The notes beneath the pieces are model-generated. The model saw only the letters and a list, made by a program, of their open reading frames with translations. It was not told the DNA's origin and made no database searches. This document shows, one piece after another, positions 47,300 to 55,780 of a DNA stretch of 64,000 bases. Source of the stretch: an uncultured Clostridia bacterium (GTDB lineage Bacteria; Bacillota; Clostridia; Oscillospirales; Acutalibacteraceae); contig CALFTN010000060.1 of assembly GCA_937916395.1 (NCBI GenBank), forward strand, positions 7,427 to 71,426, given 5' to 3'. Both the position numbers and the translations under genes were made by a program. Each line of letters starts with the position of its first letter. The stretch's first letter is position 1.

Positions 47300-48829
47300 A
47301 TGGATATTTCATTTGAAAACGAAAAATATTGCAGTCTTAAAAAAACTTATGAAACTATTGTTGAAGAAGGTGTCGAAGCAGAGCTTTCTTTACCCGAATA
47401 TATGCCAGAGATTTTAAGAATATTAAAGTCACAGGCTGTTCCTAAAATCAATTCGTGGCAAACTGTAGGCGAAAGAGTAACTGTAGATGGCACTTGTGAG
47501 CTTACTATGATTTACATAGGTTCTGATAATTGTATTTATAGCTTTACAGGGTCACGCAACTTTACACGCTATGCAGAAAATCCAGCATTTTTAACTGCAG
47601 AGGACGTTAATGTAAAAGCAGGGGTAAAGTTTATAAATTGCAGAGCAACCAATACAAAACGTGCCGAAATTAAAGGTGGTATAAACATTTCTGTTTCTGC
47701 ATTTTCAAAAGCAGAAGAAGATATTCTTCTTTTAGAAAGCTGTTCAAATATACAAGAGAAGAAAATGGAGCTTCCTACAATGTCATTAGGCTGCAAAAAA
47801 AGTAAAATGTTTTCTATGAGCGATAGCTTTGAGTTAGAAAATAATTCAGCAGCTTTTATTGTCAGAAGCACTGCATCTGCAGTTTTGGGTGAAGTGAGAA
47901 AAATAAGCAATAAAATTATGGTTAAAGGTGAAACTATTGTAGAGGTTGCCTTTATACCACATGAAGATAAAAGCACCATAAAAACAATAAGAAAAAACCT
48001 GCCCATTAACCAGATTTTAGAATTCGATGGTATGGAAGAGCATTTTACAGGTGATATAACACTGGATGTAACTGCAGTTGATGTTATAATAAAAAATGAT
48101 TCTCAGGGTGATGGAAGAAGTCTTGATGTTGGTGTAACTATAAATGCAAGTATCACCATGTGGGAGCAAAAAGATTTAACTGTAATTACTGACGCTTATG
48201 CAATAAATGGTGCTGTTGATTTGTCTTATAAAAAAATAAAATTCTATTCTGCGCTTGATGCAGTTCGTGATACTTATATTTTTAAAGATACTGTGGATGC
48301 TACAAAGCTTGGTGCAGAGTGTATATTGGATGCGTGTTGCGAAGAAGGCGAACCAGTAGCAACTTATGAAAACGATTCTATTGTAATTTCAGGCACAATG
48401 AAAGCAATGATTATTTTAAAGGATACTTCTGGTGGATATGTAACAACAGAAAAAATGCTTGATTATCGTTATGAACGAAGCTGTGATTGCAACGATAAAA
48501 GAATAGAATGTACACCAAAAGTGTCAGTTTCATCATTTGAATGTTCTTTAAAAAACAATGAACAAATAGATGTAAAAGCAGAATTACAGATAAATTGCTC
48601 AGTTTTCTCTGAAACTGAAATTGATATTGTTTCAGAAATCTCAGAATTAAGAGAAAGTGAAAAAGTAAATAATAGTGCAATTACTGTTTATTTTCCTAAT
48701 TGTGAAGAAACTTTATGGGATATTGCAAAACGCTACAACACAACAGTTGAAAGCATTGTTTTAGAAAATAATCTTTCAGGCGATACAACAAAAGATATTA
48801 AAATGTTATTTATTCCTTCTGGTACTTGA
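47300..48829 (+). CDS. SPOCS (DUF3794)-LysM protein, spore-coat/cortex type
   Basis: A 509-residue protein without a signal peptide. Three or more SPOCS-like beta domains span about 20-450 ('EEGVEAELSLPEYMPEILRI', 'LPINQILEFDGMEEHFTGD' and later copies). A LysM domain is at 459-508 ('NCEETLWDIAKRYNTTVESI'). SPOCS-LysM proteins such as SipL sit at the forming spore coat-cortex boundary in Clostridia, so this gene suggests sporulation capacity. It has its own ribosome site inside the preceding hairpin. Confidence 0.85.
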   Translation: MDISFENEKYCSLKKTYETIVEEGVEAELSLPEYMPEILRILKSQAVPKINSWQTVGERVTVDGTCELTMIYIGSDNCIYSFTGSRNFTRYAENPAFLTAEDVNVKAGVKFINCRATNTKRAEIKGGINISVSAFSKAEEDILLLESCSNIQEKKMELPTMSLGCKKSKMFSMSDSFELENNSAAFIVRSTASAVLGEVRKISNKIMVKGETIVEVAFIPHEDKSTIKTIRKNLPINQILEFDGMEEHFTGDITLDVTAVDVIIKNDSQGDGRSLDVGVTINASITMWEQKDLTVITDAYAINGAVDLSYKKIKFYSALDAVRDTYIFKDTVDATKLGAECILDACCEEGEPVATYENDSIVISGTMKAMIILKDTSGGYVTTEKMLDYRYERSCDCNDKRIECTPKVSVSSFECSLKNNEQIDVKAELQINCSVFSETEIDIVSEISELRESEKVNNSAITVYFPNCEETLWDIAKRYNTTVESIVLENNLSGDTTKDIKMLFIPSGT

Positions 48830-48868
48830 ATAAAACGACATAGTATCGTATAATAATAAAAGAACTTT

Positions 48869-48906
48869 CCCGAATTTAGCTGGACTAAGTTCGGGTTAAT
48901 TTTTTA
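48869..48906 (+). terminator. Terminator of the SPOCS-LysM gene
   Basis: CCCGAATTTA (48869-48878) pairs with TAAGTTCGGG (48886-48895), followed by TTAATTTTTT. Confidence 0.85.
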
Positions 48907-48918
48907 GGATGGTACAAT

Positions 48919-49608
48919 ATGGAACAAAGAAAAGTTTTAATTGTTGATGATGAACCAGATATAAGAGAAATATTAAATCTTTTATTGTCTTCAAATGGCT
49001 ATAATGTGTTAAGCTCTGCAGATGGTGAAAATGCAATAAGAATTTTAAAAGAAAACCCTACTGTTGATTTAATTATTTTAGATATTATGATGCCTCATGA
49101 AGATGGCGTTCAGGTCTTACGAAAAATAAGAGAATTCAGTACGGTTCCAGCACTGTTTCTTACTGCAAAAATTCATGAGAATGATAAATTAGAAGCTTAT
49201 GAAAGTGGTGGGGACGATTATCTCACAAAGCCGTTTTCACAAAACGAGCTTCTTATGAAGGTTAATTCTTTAATAAGAAGATATCGCAATTACTCAGGTA
49301 AGTCACAAGAAAGCAGTAAGGCAGATGCTATTATTCTTGATGAAAAAAGCAAAAAAGCATATAAGTCCGGTGTTTTAATTAATTTAACTGATACAGAATA
49401 TGATATTTTAGCTTTCTTTATAAAAAACAGGGGTAAGCCTGTAGATACCAAAACACTCTATGAAAAAATATGGGATGAAAAATATCTGCCATCGGTGCAG
49501 AATACTATAATGGTTCATATTCTTAATCTTCGTAAAAAAATCGAAGACGACCACACAAACCCCACATTTTTAAAAACAATCTGGGGAAAGGGGTATCAGT
49601 TTGACTAA
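48919..49608 (+). CDS. OmpR/PhoB-family response regulator
   Basis: A 229-residue cytoplasmic regulator. The receiver domain (1-118) has acidic residues Asp10/Asp11, phosphoacceptor Asp55 in 'LIILDIMMP' and Lys104 in 'DYLTKPF'. The winged-helix DNA-binding domain (130-229) has 'LTDTEYDILAFFIKNRGKPV' and 'VMVHILNLRKKIEDD'-like recognition helix. Its 3' end overlaps the kinase gene by 8 bp. Targets unknown; a VanR-like cell-envelope response is possible. Confidence 0.9.
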   Translation: MEQRKVLIVDDEPDIREILNLLLSSNGYNVLSSADGENAIRILKENPTVDLIILDIMMPHEDGVQVLRKIREFSTVPALFLTAKIHENDKLEAYESGGDDYLTKPFSQNELLMKVNSLIRRYRNYSGKSQESSKADAIILDEKSKKAYKSGVLINLTDTEYDILAFFIKNRGKPVDTKTLYEKIWDEKYLPSVQNTIMVHILNLRKKIEDDHTNPTFLKTIWGKGYQFD

Positions 49609-50992
49609 TAAAAAAATAAATGGTAAAAGATTTGTTTCTTTTAAAACAAGTCTTGTGCTTTGTGTTCTTCTGGCACTTCTTTTAGCTGTTCTTGCTGCTG
49701 GCGTGACATATCATGTCGGCGGATATGTGGTTGATGAATTCTTCCTTAGTGAAGAAGCAGAGGCAGAACGTGATGTAGAGCTTTATCAGTCTTTTGTAAA
49801 GTTTGTTGAAGACGAAAATGTTGCTTCAACTCAAAGCGAGAAATTTGACGAATGGATAAATCAGTATAATGATAATGTTTATTTAACTATTTACAGAGAA
49901 GATAAGGTGTTTTTAAAAGATTTTGAAATCAGTGGAGATGAAGTTATTAAGCCCAGCGATAATAACGATGTTTCTGGTAATATAAATTTAAACGGTGAAG
50001 GTAATTTGTATAGCAACTACGACAGAACCGTTTATTCTGTTGCGTTCAGCGATGGTGTCTGTGCTGTTACTATAGGTCATGAGTATTCTCAGGCTTATAG
50101 AACAATTAAGATTTGTGCTGCGGCACTTGTGTTCTTTGTAGTTTTCTTTACTACAACAAGTGGTTTTAACAACAGCTTAAGATTGAGGGTAAAAAATCTT
50201 TCGAGTCAGGTTTCTCAGGTTAGTGCAGGTGAGCTTGATAAGCCTATTTCACTTGGTGGCAGAGACGAGCTTGCAATTCTCTCTTCGGATATTGAAACTA
50301 TGAGAAGTACTCTCGTCGATAAAATCAATAGCGAAAATAAAGCGTGGAAAACAAACCAGGAGTTGATTACTTCGATTTCGCACGATATAAGAAATCCTTT
50401 GACTTCACTCGTTGGTTATTCAGATATTCTTCATAACAAGCAATATTCTAGTCAGGCTGAGTGTGAAAGCTATCTGGAAAGATGTCGTGATAAAATATAC
50501 AGACTAAAAGAGCTTACTGATGAACTTTTTAAATATGCTCTTGTTTATGGCAAACCTGAATTAGAAGTAAACAAAACTGAAGAAGATGCTTCAATTCTTC
50601 TTAGCCAGTTAATTGGTGAGCCTTTAACTGAGTTGAAAAGCGAGAACTGTAAGGCATCTTTAACAGTGCTTATAAATGATATTACTGTTTCTGTAGACGT
50701 TCTTATTTTAAAAAGGGTTTTTGATAATCTTTTTTCCAACATAAGAAAATATGCTGATTTAGAAAAGCCAGTTGTAGCAACAGTTACTAAAAATGGTAAT
50801 ATGTTAAATGTCAAGCTTATAAATTATATAAGAGTTGTTGACAACCCTATAGAAAGCTCGAAAATAGGTCTTCGTACTTGTGAAAGACTTTGTAAATCGC
50901 TTGATATTGAATTCTCATATTCAGAAAAGAAAGATAAATTTACTACAGAAATGTTAATTCCTATAGTAAAAATAGTGGAAAACAAGGAATAA
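49601..50992 (+). CDS. Two-component sensor histidine kinase
   Basis: A 463-residue membrane kinase. Helices at about 16-37 and 165-188 enclose an extracellular sensor domain of about 125 residues. A HAMP domain follows (188-240), then HisKA with His261 in 'SISHDIRNPLTSLVGYSDIL' and the ATPase domain with the N-box 'VFDNLFSNIRKYAD' near 370. The G-boxes are degenerate ('SSKIGLRTCERLCKSLDI'). The start is TTG 49601 with AAAGGGG before it, inside the regulator's last codons. Paired with the response regulator upstream. Confidence 0.9.
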   Translation: MTNKKINGKRFVSFKTSLVLCVLLALLLAVLAAGVTYHVGGYVVDEFFLSEEAEAERDVELYQSFVKFVEDENVASTQSEKFDEWINQYNDNVYLTIYREDKVFLKDFEISGDEVIKPSDNNDVSGNINLNGEGNLYSNYDRTVYSVAFSDGVCAVTIGHEYSQAYRTIKICAAALVFFVVFFTTTSGFNNSLRLRVKNLSSQVSQVSAGELDKPISLGGRDELAILSSDIETMRSTLVDKINSENKAWKTNQELITSISHDIRNPLTSLVGYSDILHNKQYSSQAECESYLERCRDKIYRLKELTDELFKYALVYGKPELEVNKTEEDASILLSQLIGEPLTELKSENCKASLTVLINDITVSVDVLILKRVFDNLFSNIRKYADLEKPVVATVTKNGNMLNVKLINYIRVVDNPIESSKIGLRTCERLCKSLDIEFSYSEKKDKFTTEMLIPIVKIVENKE

Positions 50993-51022
50993 AATAATAT
51001 TTTATTTGTTTAACATTTTCTA

Positions 51023-51051
51023 TTGCATTTTTAAAAGACTTGTGTTATTAT
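51023..51051 (+). promoter_or_regulatory. Promoter of the rplS operon
   Basis: TTGCAT at 51023-51028, 17-bp spacer and TATTAT at 51046-51051. Confidence 0.6.
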
Positions 51052-51057
51052 ACTTAA

Positions 51058-51171
51058 GTCTATGTGTGCGTTGCAGTCGATAGGTTGCAACGGCAGTTAA
51101 TGGCAACATTAAAGCTGGCGGTCCGCTACTGCTCTGCAGCATGAACGCTTGAAAAAATTCGGAGGTTTATT
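51058..51171 (+). promoter_or_regulatory. Structured leader before rplS (possible L19 autoregulatory leader)
   Basis: A leader of about 110 nt with GTTGCAGTCG..GGTTGCAACGGC pairing and a CTGGCGGTCC..GCTACTG stem near the end, then CGGAGG before the ATG. Position and size fit known ribosomal protein L19 leaders of Firmicutes, but I have not confirmed the consensus. Confidence 0.5.
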
Positions 51172-51516
51172 ATGGACGCATTAAAACTTATTGCACAAGA
51201 CAGCCTTAAGGCTGAAAAACCTGCTTTTTCTGTTGGTGATACCGTAAGGGTAGACGTTAAAATCCGTGAAGGTGACAGAGAAAGAATTCAGGCTTTCGAG
51301 GGTACTGTTATTGCTATCAATGGTAGCGGTGTAACAGAAACTTTCACAGTTCGTCGTGTTTCTTACGGCGTTGGTGTTGAAAGAGTATTCCCTGTAAACT
51401 CACCAAATGTTGCAGATGTAAAGATTGTTCGTTACGGTAAAGTTCGTAGAGCAAAGCTTTATTATCTTCGTGACAGAGTTGGTAAGGCTTCTAAGGTTAA
51501 AGAAAAAATTGGCTAA
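51172..51516 (+). CDS. rplS: 50S ribosomal protein L19
   Basis: A 114-residue protein with the L19 features 'FSVGDTVRVDVKIREGDRER', 'VSYGVGVERVFPVNSPNV' and 'GKVRRAKLYYLRDRVGKA'. It binds at the 30S-50S interface. GGAGG precedes the ATG. It heads the conserved Clostridial order rplS-lepB-rbgA-rnhB-yraN, and a weak internal hairpin downstream would lower expression of later genes. Confidence 0.98.
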   Translation: MDALKLIAQDSLKAEKPAFSVGDTVRVDVKIREGDRERIQAFEGTVIAINGSGVTETFTVRRVSYGVGVERVFPVNSPNVADVKIVRYGKVRRAKLYYLRDRVGKASKVKEKIG

Positions 51517-51531
51517 TGCCAAACAAAACGT

Positions 51532-51560
51532 GGGGCAGGTGAAAATCTGCCCCTCATTGT
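51532..51560 (+). terminator. Attenuator hairpin after rplS
   Basis: GGGGCAG (51532-51538) pairs with CTGCCCC (51547-51553), followed by TCATTGTTT; a weak T run, so probably partial termination. Confidence 0.6.
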
Positions 51561-51607
51561 TTAATGATTACTATTTGTTTAGTTTGTATATGAAAGGTGG
51601 CAGAATA

Positions 51608-52195
51608 ATGAGTAAAGCAGAAGAAACAACACTTAATTACAATTTCGAAGATGATGTAAAGGGCAAGAAAAAGAAGAAAAGCTCTGAAAAAATGAGCATA
51701 TTCGATGTTCTTGAACCGATTGTTGCTGCATTACTTGTAATTACAGTTGTATTTACATTGTTTTTCAGAATAGTTAATGTAAGTGGACGTTCAATGATGC
51801 CTACTTTAAATAATGGCGATAAAATTGTGATTTCAGCAACAGGCTATGAGCCACAAAGAGGCGATATTGTCGTTCTTTCAGGTGCTGCCGGAATTAAAGA
51901 AACAATAGTTAAAAGAATTATTGCTGTTGGTGGCGATAAGGTAGATATAAACTTTACTACAGGTTTAGTAACAGTTAATGGTCAGGAAGAAGAATATACT
52001 GATTCTTTAACACTTCAACAGTTTGATATTGCTTTTCCTATAACAGTTCCAGAAGGTTGCGTGTTTGTCCTTGGTGATAACCGTGCAGAATCACTTGATA
52101 GCCGTTCAACAGAAATAGGTTGTATTGACGAACGTTATATTGTAGGAAAAGTCTTATTCAGATTATTTCCATTAGGTGAAGGTAAGGTGGAATAA
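51608..52195 (+). CDS. lepB: Signal peptidase I (first of two)
   Basis: A 195-residue type II membrane protease. A Lys-rich segment and one membrane helix (about 37-58) precede the catalytic domain. Ser62 in 'VSGRSMMPTL' and Lys102 in 'VKRIIAVGGD' form the Ser/Lys dyad, and 'LGDNRAESLDSR' is the conserved C-terminal box. It removes signal peptides outside the membrane. AAAGGTGG precedes ATG 51608; the longer in-frame extension overlaps rplS and is rejected. Confidence 0.93.
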   Translation: MSKAEETTLNYNFEDDVKGKKKKKSSEKMSIFDVLEPIVAALLVITVVFTLFFRIVNVSGRSMMPTLNNGDKIVISATGYEPQRGDIVVLSGAAGIKETIVKRIIAVGGDKVDINFTTGLVTVNGQEEEYTDSLTLQQFDIAFPITVPEGCVFVLGDNRAESLDSRSTEIGCIDERYIVGKVLFRLFPLGEGKVE

Positions 52196-52198
52196 AAT

Positions 52199-52888
52199 AT
52201 GCCATCTGATATTGAAAAGTTTGTAGAGTCAATCGAAGAGGATGTTAATAACTCAAATGTATTGTCTGAGAATACATCAACTGATGAGCTTTTAACAGAA
52301 GTAGAGGTTGAAGAGGGTAAAAAGACTGAAACAGCTGAAAAGCCAGATAAAAAAATGCAATTTCATCTCAATGTGTATGACTTTGCTTCTATAGTAATGG
52401 CAGCTTTTATAATAATTGCTTTAATTTTTACCTTTGTATTCCGTCTTGTTGGAGTTAAAGGTCAGTCTATGGAAAGTACACTTTTTGAAAATGACTGGCT
52501 TATTACTATGGAGCAGGATGAATATGTTTATGGCGATATAGTTGTTATTACTGAACCTAACTATTTCAATGAACCACTTATTAAACGTGTTATAGCAACT
52601 GGTGGTCAGATAGTTGATATCGACTACGGTTCATCTACTGTTTATGTTGATGGCGTAGCATTAGAAGAACCATATATAAACGAAAGCTTTATTTTGCATA
52701 ATAGTGACGATATAACTTTCCCTTATACTGTTCCAGAGGGGCATTTATTCTGTATGGGTGATAACAGAAACCATTCAACAGACTCTCGCTCAAATCTTAT
52801 TGGTGCAGTTGATGAAAGATATATTTTAGGAAGAGCAATGTTAAGAGTATTGCCATTTGGTGATTCTGATATTTACGATTATGAATAA
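52199..52888 (+). CDS. lepB: Signal peptidase I (second, divergent paralogue)
   Basis: A 229-residue paralogue of the preceding enzyme, 3 bp downstream. It has a longer acidic cytoplasmic tail (1-55), a membrane helix (63-83), Ser90 in 'KGQSMESTL', Lys129 in 'LIKRVIATGG' and 'MGDNRNHSTDSR'. It is clearly divergent in the substrate pocket, so the pair may process different sets of exported proteins. The next gene starts inside its end (8-bp overlap). Confidence 0.93.
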   Translation: MPSDIEKFVESIEEDVNNSNVLSENTSTDELLTEVEVEEGKKTETAEKPDKKMQFHLNVYDFASIVMAAFIIIALIFTFVFRLVGVKGQSMESTLFENDWLITMEQDEYVYGDIVVITEPNYFNEPLIKRVIATGGQIVDIDYGSSTVYVDGVALEEPYINESFILHNSDDITFPYTVPEGHLFCMGDNRNHSTDSRSNLIGAVDERYILGRAMLRVLPFGDSDIYDYE

Positions 52889-53795
52889 TAAGAAAAAAAC
52901 TAAAAAGAATGAACAGCAAAAAACAGATACCCAAAACCAGATAGTACAGTGGTTCCCGGGGCACATGGCTAAAACCCGCAGACTTATTAAAGAAAGTCTG
53001 CCGTTTGTAGATTTAGTGACTGAAATTGTTGATTCAAGAATTCCTATGAGCTCTTCAAATCCAGAGCTCGCTGAGATGATAGGTAATAAGCCGAGAATAG
53101 TTCTTCTCAATAAGTGTGATGTTGCTGATGAAAATGCAACGAAGCAATGGGTAGATTATTACAAGAGAAAAGGTATTTACGCACTTCCTGTTGATTGTCG
53201 TTCTGGTAAGTCACTTAATGCCTATCTTCCGTTAGTTCGTGAGATATTAAAAGGAAAAATTGAAAAGAATACCGAAAAAGGTATGGTTGGTAAACCACTA
53301 AGAGTTATGGTTGTCGGTATTCCTAACACTGGTAAATCCTCATTTATAAACAAAATGGCAGGTAGAAATCGTGCAAAGGTTGCTGATAAGCCTGGCGTTA
53401 CAAGAAGTAACAGCTGGTTTGCAGTTGGTAACGGAATAGAGCTTTTAGATACACCTGGTGTTTTGTGGCCTAAGTTCGATGACCCTAAGGTTGGCGATAA
53501 ATTAGCTTTTATCGGTTCTGTTAAGGATGAAATTTTAGATAGTGAAACATTGGCTTTAAAGCTCATAGCAGTTTTAAAAACCGATTATTCTGAAAGGCTT
53601 ACCGAAAGATTTAAAATCACTGATTTTACCGATAAAGAAGATTATGAAATCTTAGAGATGATTGGCAGAAAACGTGGTTTCTTAATTTCTGGTGGCGAAA
53701 TAGATTTCGAAAGAGCCTCTGTCATTCTTCTTGATGAATACAGAGCTGGAAAATTAGGTAAATTAACTCTTGAATATCCAAGAGAATACGAGTAA
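52881..53795 (+). CDS. rbgA: Ribosome biogenesis GTPase, circularly permuted (RbgA/YlqF)
   Basis: A 304-residue cytoplasmic GTPase with motifs in permuted order: 'PGHMAKTRR', G4 'NKCDVAD' near 72, then G1 'GIPNTGKSS' near 150 and G3 'DTPGV' near 192. This order is the normal state for the YlqF/RbgA family, which acts late in assembly of the 50S subunit. ATG 52881 is within the end of the second lepB, so translation is coupled. Confidence 0.93.
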   Translation: MNNKKKTKKNEQQKTDTQNQIVQWFPGHMAKTRRLIKESLPFVDLVTEIVDSRIPMSSSNPELAEMIGNKPRIVLLNKCDVADENATKQWVDYYKRKGIYALPVDCRSGKSLNAYLPLVREILKGKIEKNTEKGMVGKPLRVMVVGIPNTGKSSFINKMAGRNRAKVADKPGVTRSNSWFAVGNGIELLDTPGVLWPKFDDPKVGDKLAFIGSVKDEILDSETLALKLIAVLKTDYSERLTERFKITDFTDKEDYEILEMIGRKRGFLISGGEIDFERASVILLDEYRAGKLGKLTLEYPREYE

Positions 53796-53801
53796 AATAG
53801 A

Positions 53802-53831
53802 AGTCAGGCAATTTGCCTGACTTTCTTTTTT
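53802..53831 (+). terminator. Terminator after rbgA
   Basis: AGTCAGGCAA (53802-53811) pairs with TTGCCTGACT (53813-53822), followed by TTCTTTTTT. Confidence 0.85.
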
Positions 53832-53847
53832 ATGAAGGGGTATTTTT

Positions 53848-54450
53848 ATGTTGGATTATAGTTATGAAGCTACAGCACACGAAAACGGTTATAAAGTAGT
53901 CTGTGGAATAGACGAAGCAGGACGTGGTCCACTTGCAGGACCAGTGTTTGCTGCAGCGGTGATTTTACCAGAAAATTATTCTCACCCTGTTTTAAACGAT
54001 TCTAAAAAGCTTTCAGAAAAGAAGCGCGACGCTGTTTATGATGATATAATAAAAGATGCTGTGTGTTATAGTGTTGGTATTGCAACCGAGGAAGAAATTG
54101 ACGAAATCAATATTCTTAATGCAACATTTTTAGCTATGAAAAGAGCAGTTGAGGGGTTAAGTGTAAAACCAGATTTTGCATATATAGATGGTAACCAATA
54201 TCCTAAAACTGGAGTGAAAGAAGAAACAATAGTAAAAGGTGACGGCAAGTGTATCTCAGTTGCGGCTGCTTCTATTATTGCAAAAGTTAGCCGTGACAGG
54301 TTTATGCTTGAAATAGATAAAGAGTACCCTGAATATCAGTTCAGTAAGCATAAGGGCTACGGTACTAAGCTTCATTACGAAATGATTGAAAAATACGGCG
54401 TCTCAAAGGTTCACAGAAGAAGCTTTTTAAAGAAAATTTTAGGTGAATAA
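53848..54450 (+). CDS. rnhB: Ribonuclease HII
   Basis: A 200-residue cytoplasmic endonuclease that removes ribonucleotides from DNA and RNA-DNA hybrids. 'GIDEAGRGPLAGPV' has the metal-binding Asp22 and Glu23, 'LNDSKKLSEKKR' and 'YIDGNQYP' follow, and 'AASIIAKVSRDR' with 'FSKHKGYGTKLH' complete the active site. GAAGGGG precedes the ATG. It is 3 bp from yraN. Confidence 0.95.
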   Translation: MLDYSYEATAHENGYKVVCGIDEAGRGPLAGPVFAAAVILPENYSHPVLNDSKKLSEKKRDAVYDDIIKDAVCYSVGIATEEEIDEINILNATFLAMKRAVEGLSVKPDFAYIDGNQYPKTGVKEETIVKGDGKCISVAAASIIAKVSRDRFMLEIDKEYPEYQFSKHKGYGTKLHYEMIEKYGVSKVHRRSFLKKILGE

Positions 54451-54453
54451 AAA

Positions 54454-54804
54454 ATGGATAGTAGATTGCTAGGTGCATTTGGTGAGCAGGAAGCAGCAAG
54501 ATATTTAAGAAATAAGGGTTACAAAATACTGACTGCTAATTTTAAAACCTATGTCGGCGAAATTGATATAATTGCTGAAACTAAGGATAATATCTGCTTC
54601 ATAGAGGTTAAAACACGAACAGAAGGTGCTATGCTTCCACCACGTAGTGCAGTAGGAGTTCATAAAGAACAGAATATTGAAGGTAGTGCGCTTATATATA
54701 TTAATAGATATAAGGTGAAAAAACAGCCACGTTACGATATTATTGAGATTATTGTAAATGAAAATAAAGTGGTGAGCCTTAATCATATTGAAGGGGCGTT
54801 TTAA
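54454..54804 (+). CDS. yraN: YraN/UPF0102 family protein
   Basis: A 116-residue protein of the UPF0102 family with the nuclease-like 'GEQEAARYLRNKGYKIL', 'VGEIDIIAE' and 'ICFIEVKTRT' motifs, a restriction-endonuclease-like fold with intact Asp/Glu-X-Lys. Its conserved position after rnhB supports the call. Role in DNA repair or recombination is suggested for the family but not proven. Confidence 0.92.
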   Translation: MDSRLLGAFGEQEAARYLRNKGYKILTANFKTYVGEIDIIAETKDNICFIEVKTRTEGAMLPPRSAVGVHKEQNIEGSALIYINRYKVKKQPRYDIIEIIVNENKVVSLNHIEGAF

Positions 54805-54805
54805 T

Positions 54806-55729
54806 GTGAAACTATTTGATTTGCATTGTGATACAATAGGCGAGTGCTACAAAAACAAATTATCTTTAAGAAATAACACGCTGAATGTTTCGTTGGAAAA
54901 AGCAAAGCGTTTTGAAGCGTATACACAGGTTTTTGCTATATGGATTTCTGACGAATTGCGTAGAAAGTCGGCAACAGATTATTTTAATAATGTATGCGAT
55001 TATTACTACAAAGAGTTAAGCCTGAATAAAGATTTAATCGTTGAGTTTACTGATGCTAAAAAAGAAGATAAGAGAATAAAGGCAATTCTTTCTATTGAAG
55101 GTGGAGCTGCATTAGGTGGCGATATAAATAATTTATATAAAGCTTATGAGCGAGGGGTAAGAATTTTAACTCTTACTTGGAATGATAAAAACGAAATTGC
55201 TTCTGGGGCATTTTGCGAAAATGGTGGACTTACACCTTTCGGTAAAGATGTTTTAAGAAAAATGGAAAAGTTAAAAATGATAGTGGATGTTTCACATCTT
55301 AATCGTGAGAGCTTTTTTGATGTAGCAGAAAATACTGAACTCCCATTTATTGCCAGCCACTCAAATGCTGATATAAACGACAATATTTATGGCAACAAAA
55401 GAAATCTTCTCAAAAGCCAGATTGAAATAATCAAAGAACGAGAGGGTCTTATAGGACTTAATTTCTGTAAAGATTTTTTTGATGTAAGAGGCAAAAGTGG
55501 AATTGAGGCGTTTAAATGTCAGCTCGGATATTTCTTAGAAAATGGTTGCGAAAATATAATTGCACTCGGTGCTGATTTTGATGGCTGTGACTTAACCGAT
55601 GGTATAACAGGAATTGAAAGTATGGAGTGTATTTACAATGCACTCATAAAAGATGGTTTTTCAAAAAACTTGATTGATAACTTGTTTTATAACAATGCTG
55701 AAAAATTTTTTAGAAAAATGAAGATATAA
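54806..55729 (+). CDS. Membrane dipeptidase (renal dipeptidase family, peptidase M19)
   Basis: A 307-residue zinc amidohydrolase. 'FDLHCDT' (His7, Asp9) starts the metal site, 'SIEGGAALGGD' holds the bridging Glu, 'DVSHLNRESF' and 'ASHSNADI' supply later His ligands, and 'ALGADFDGCD' is near the end. It would hydrolyse dipeptides in the cytoplasm; no signal peptide is seen. The start is GTG 54806 with GAAGGGG upstream, one base after the yraN stop. Confidence 0.9.
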   Translation: MKLFDLHCDTIGECYKNKLSLRNNTLNVSLEKAKRFEAYTQVFAIWISDELRRKSATDYFNNVCDYYYKELSLNKDLIVEFTDAKKEDKRIKAILSIEGGAALGGDINNLYKAYERGVRILTLTWNDKNEIASGAFCENGGLTPFGKDVLRKMEKLKMIVDVSHLNRESFFDVAENTELPFIASHSNADINDNIYGNKRNLLKSQIEIIKEREGLIGLNFCKDFFDVRGKSGIEAFKCQLGYFLENGCENIIALGADFDGCDLTDGITGIESMECIYNALIKDGFSKNLIDNLFYNNAEKFFRKMKI

Positions 55730-55731
55730 CA

Positions 55732-55761
55732 AAACAACCAGTCTTTTTAGACTGGTTGTTT
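55732..55761. terminator. Terminator between convergent dipeptidase and foldase genes
   Basis: AAACAACCAGTCT (55732-55744) pairs with AGACTGGTTGTTT (55749-55761), loop TTTT, with moderate T content beyond. Confidence 0.75.
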
Positions 55762-55780
55762 CGTTATATTAATCTAAAAA

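Noticed and set aside
52881..53795. Permuted GTPase motif order in RbgA as a novelty
   Set aside because: G4 before G1 is the normal arrangement of the YlqF/RbgA family.
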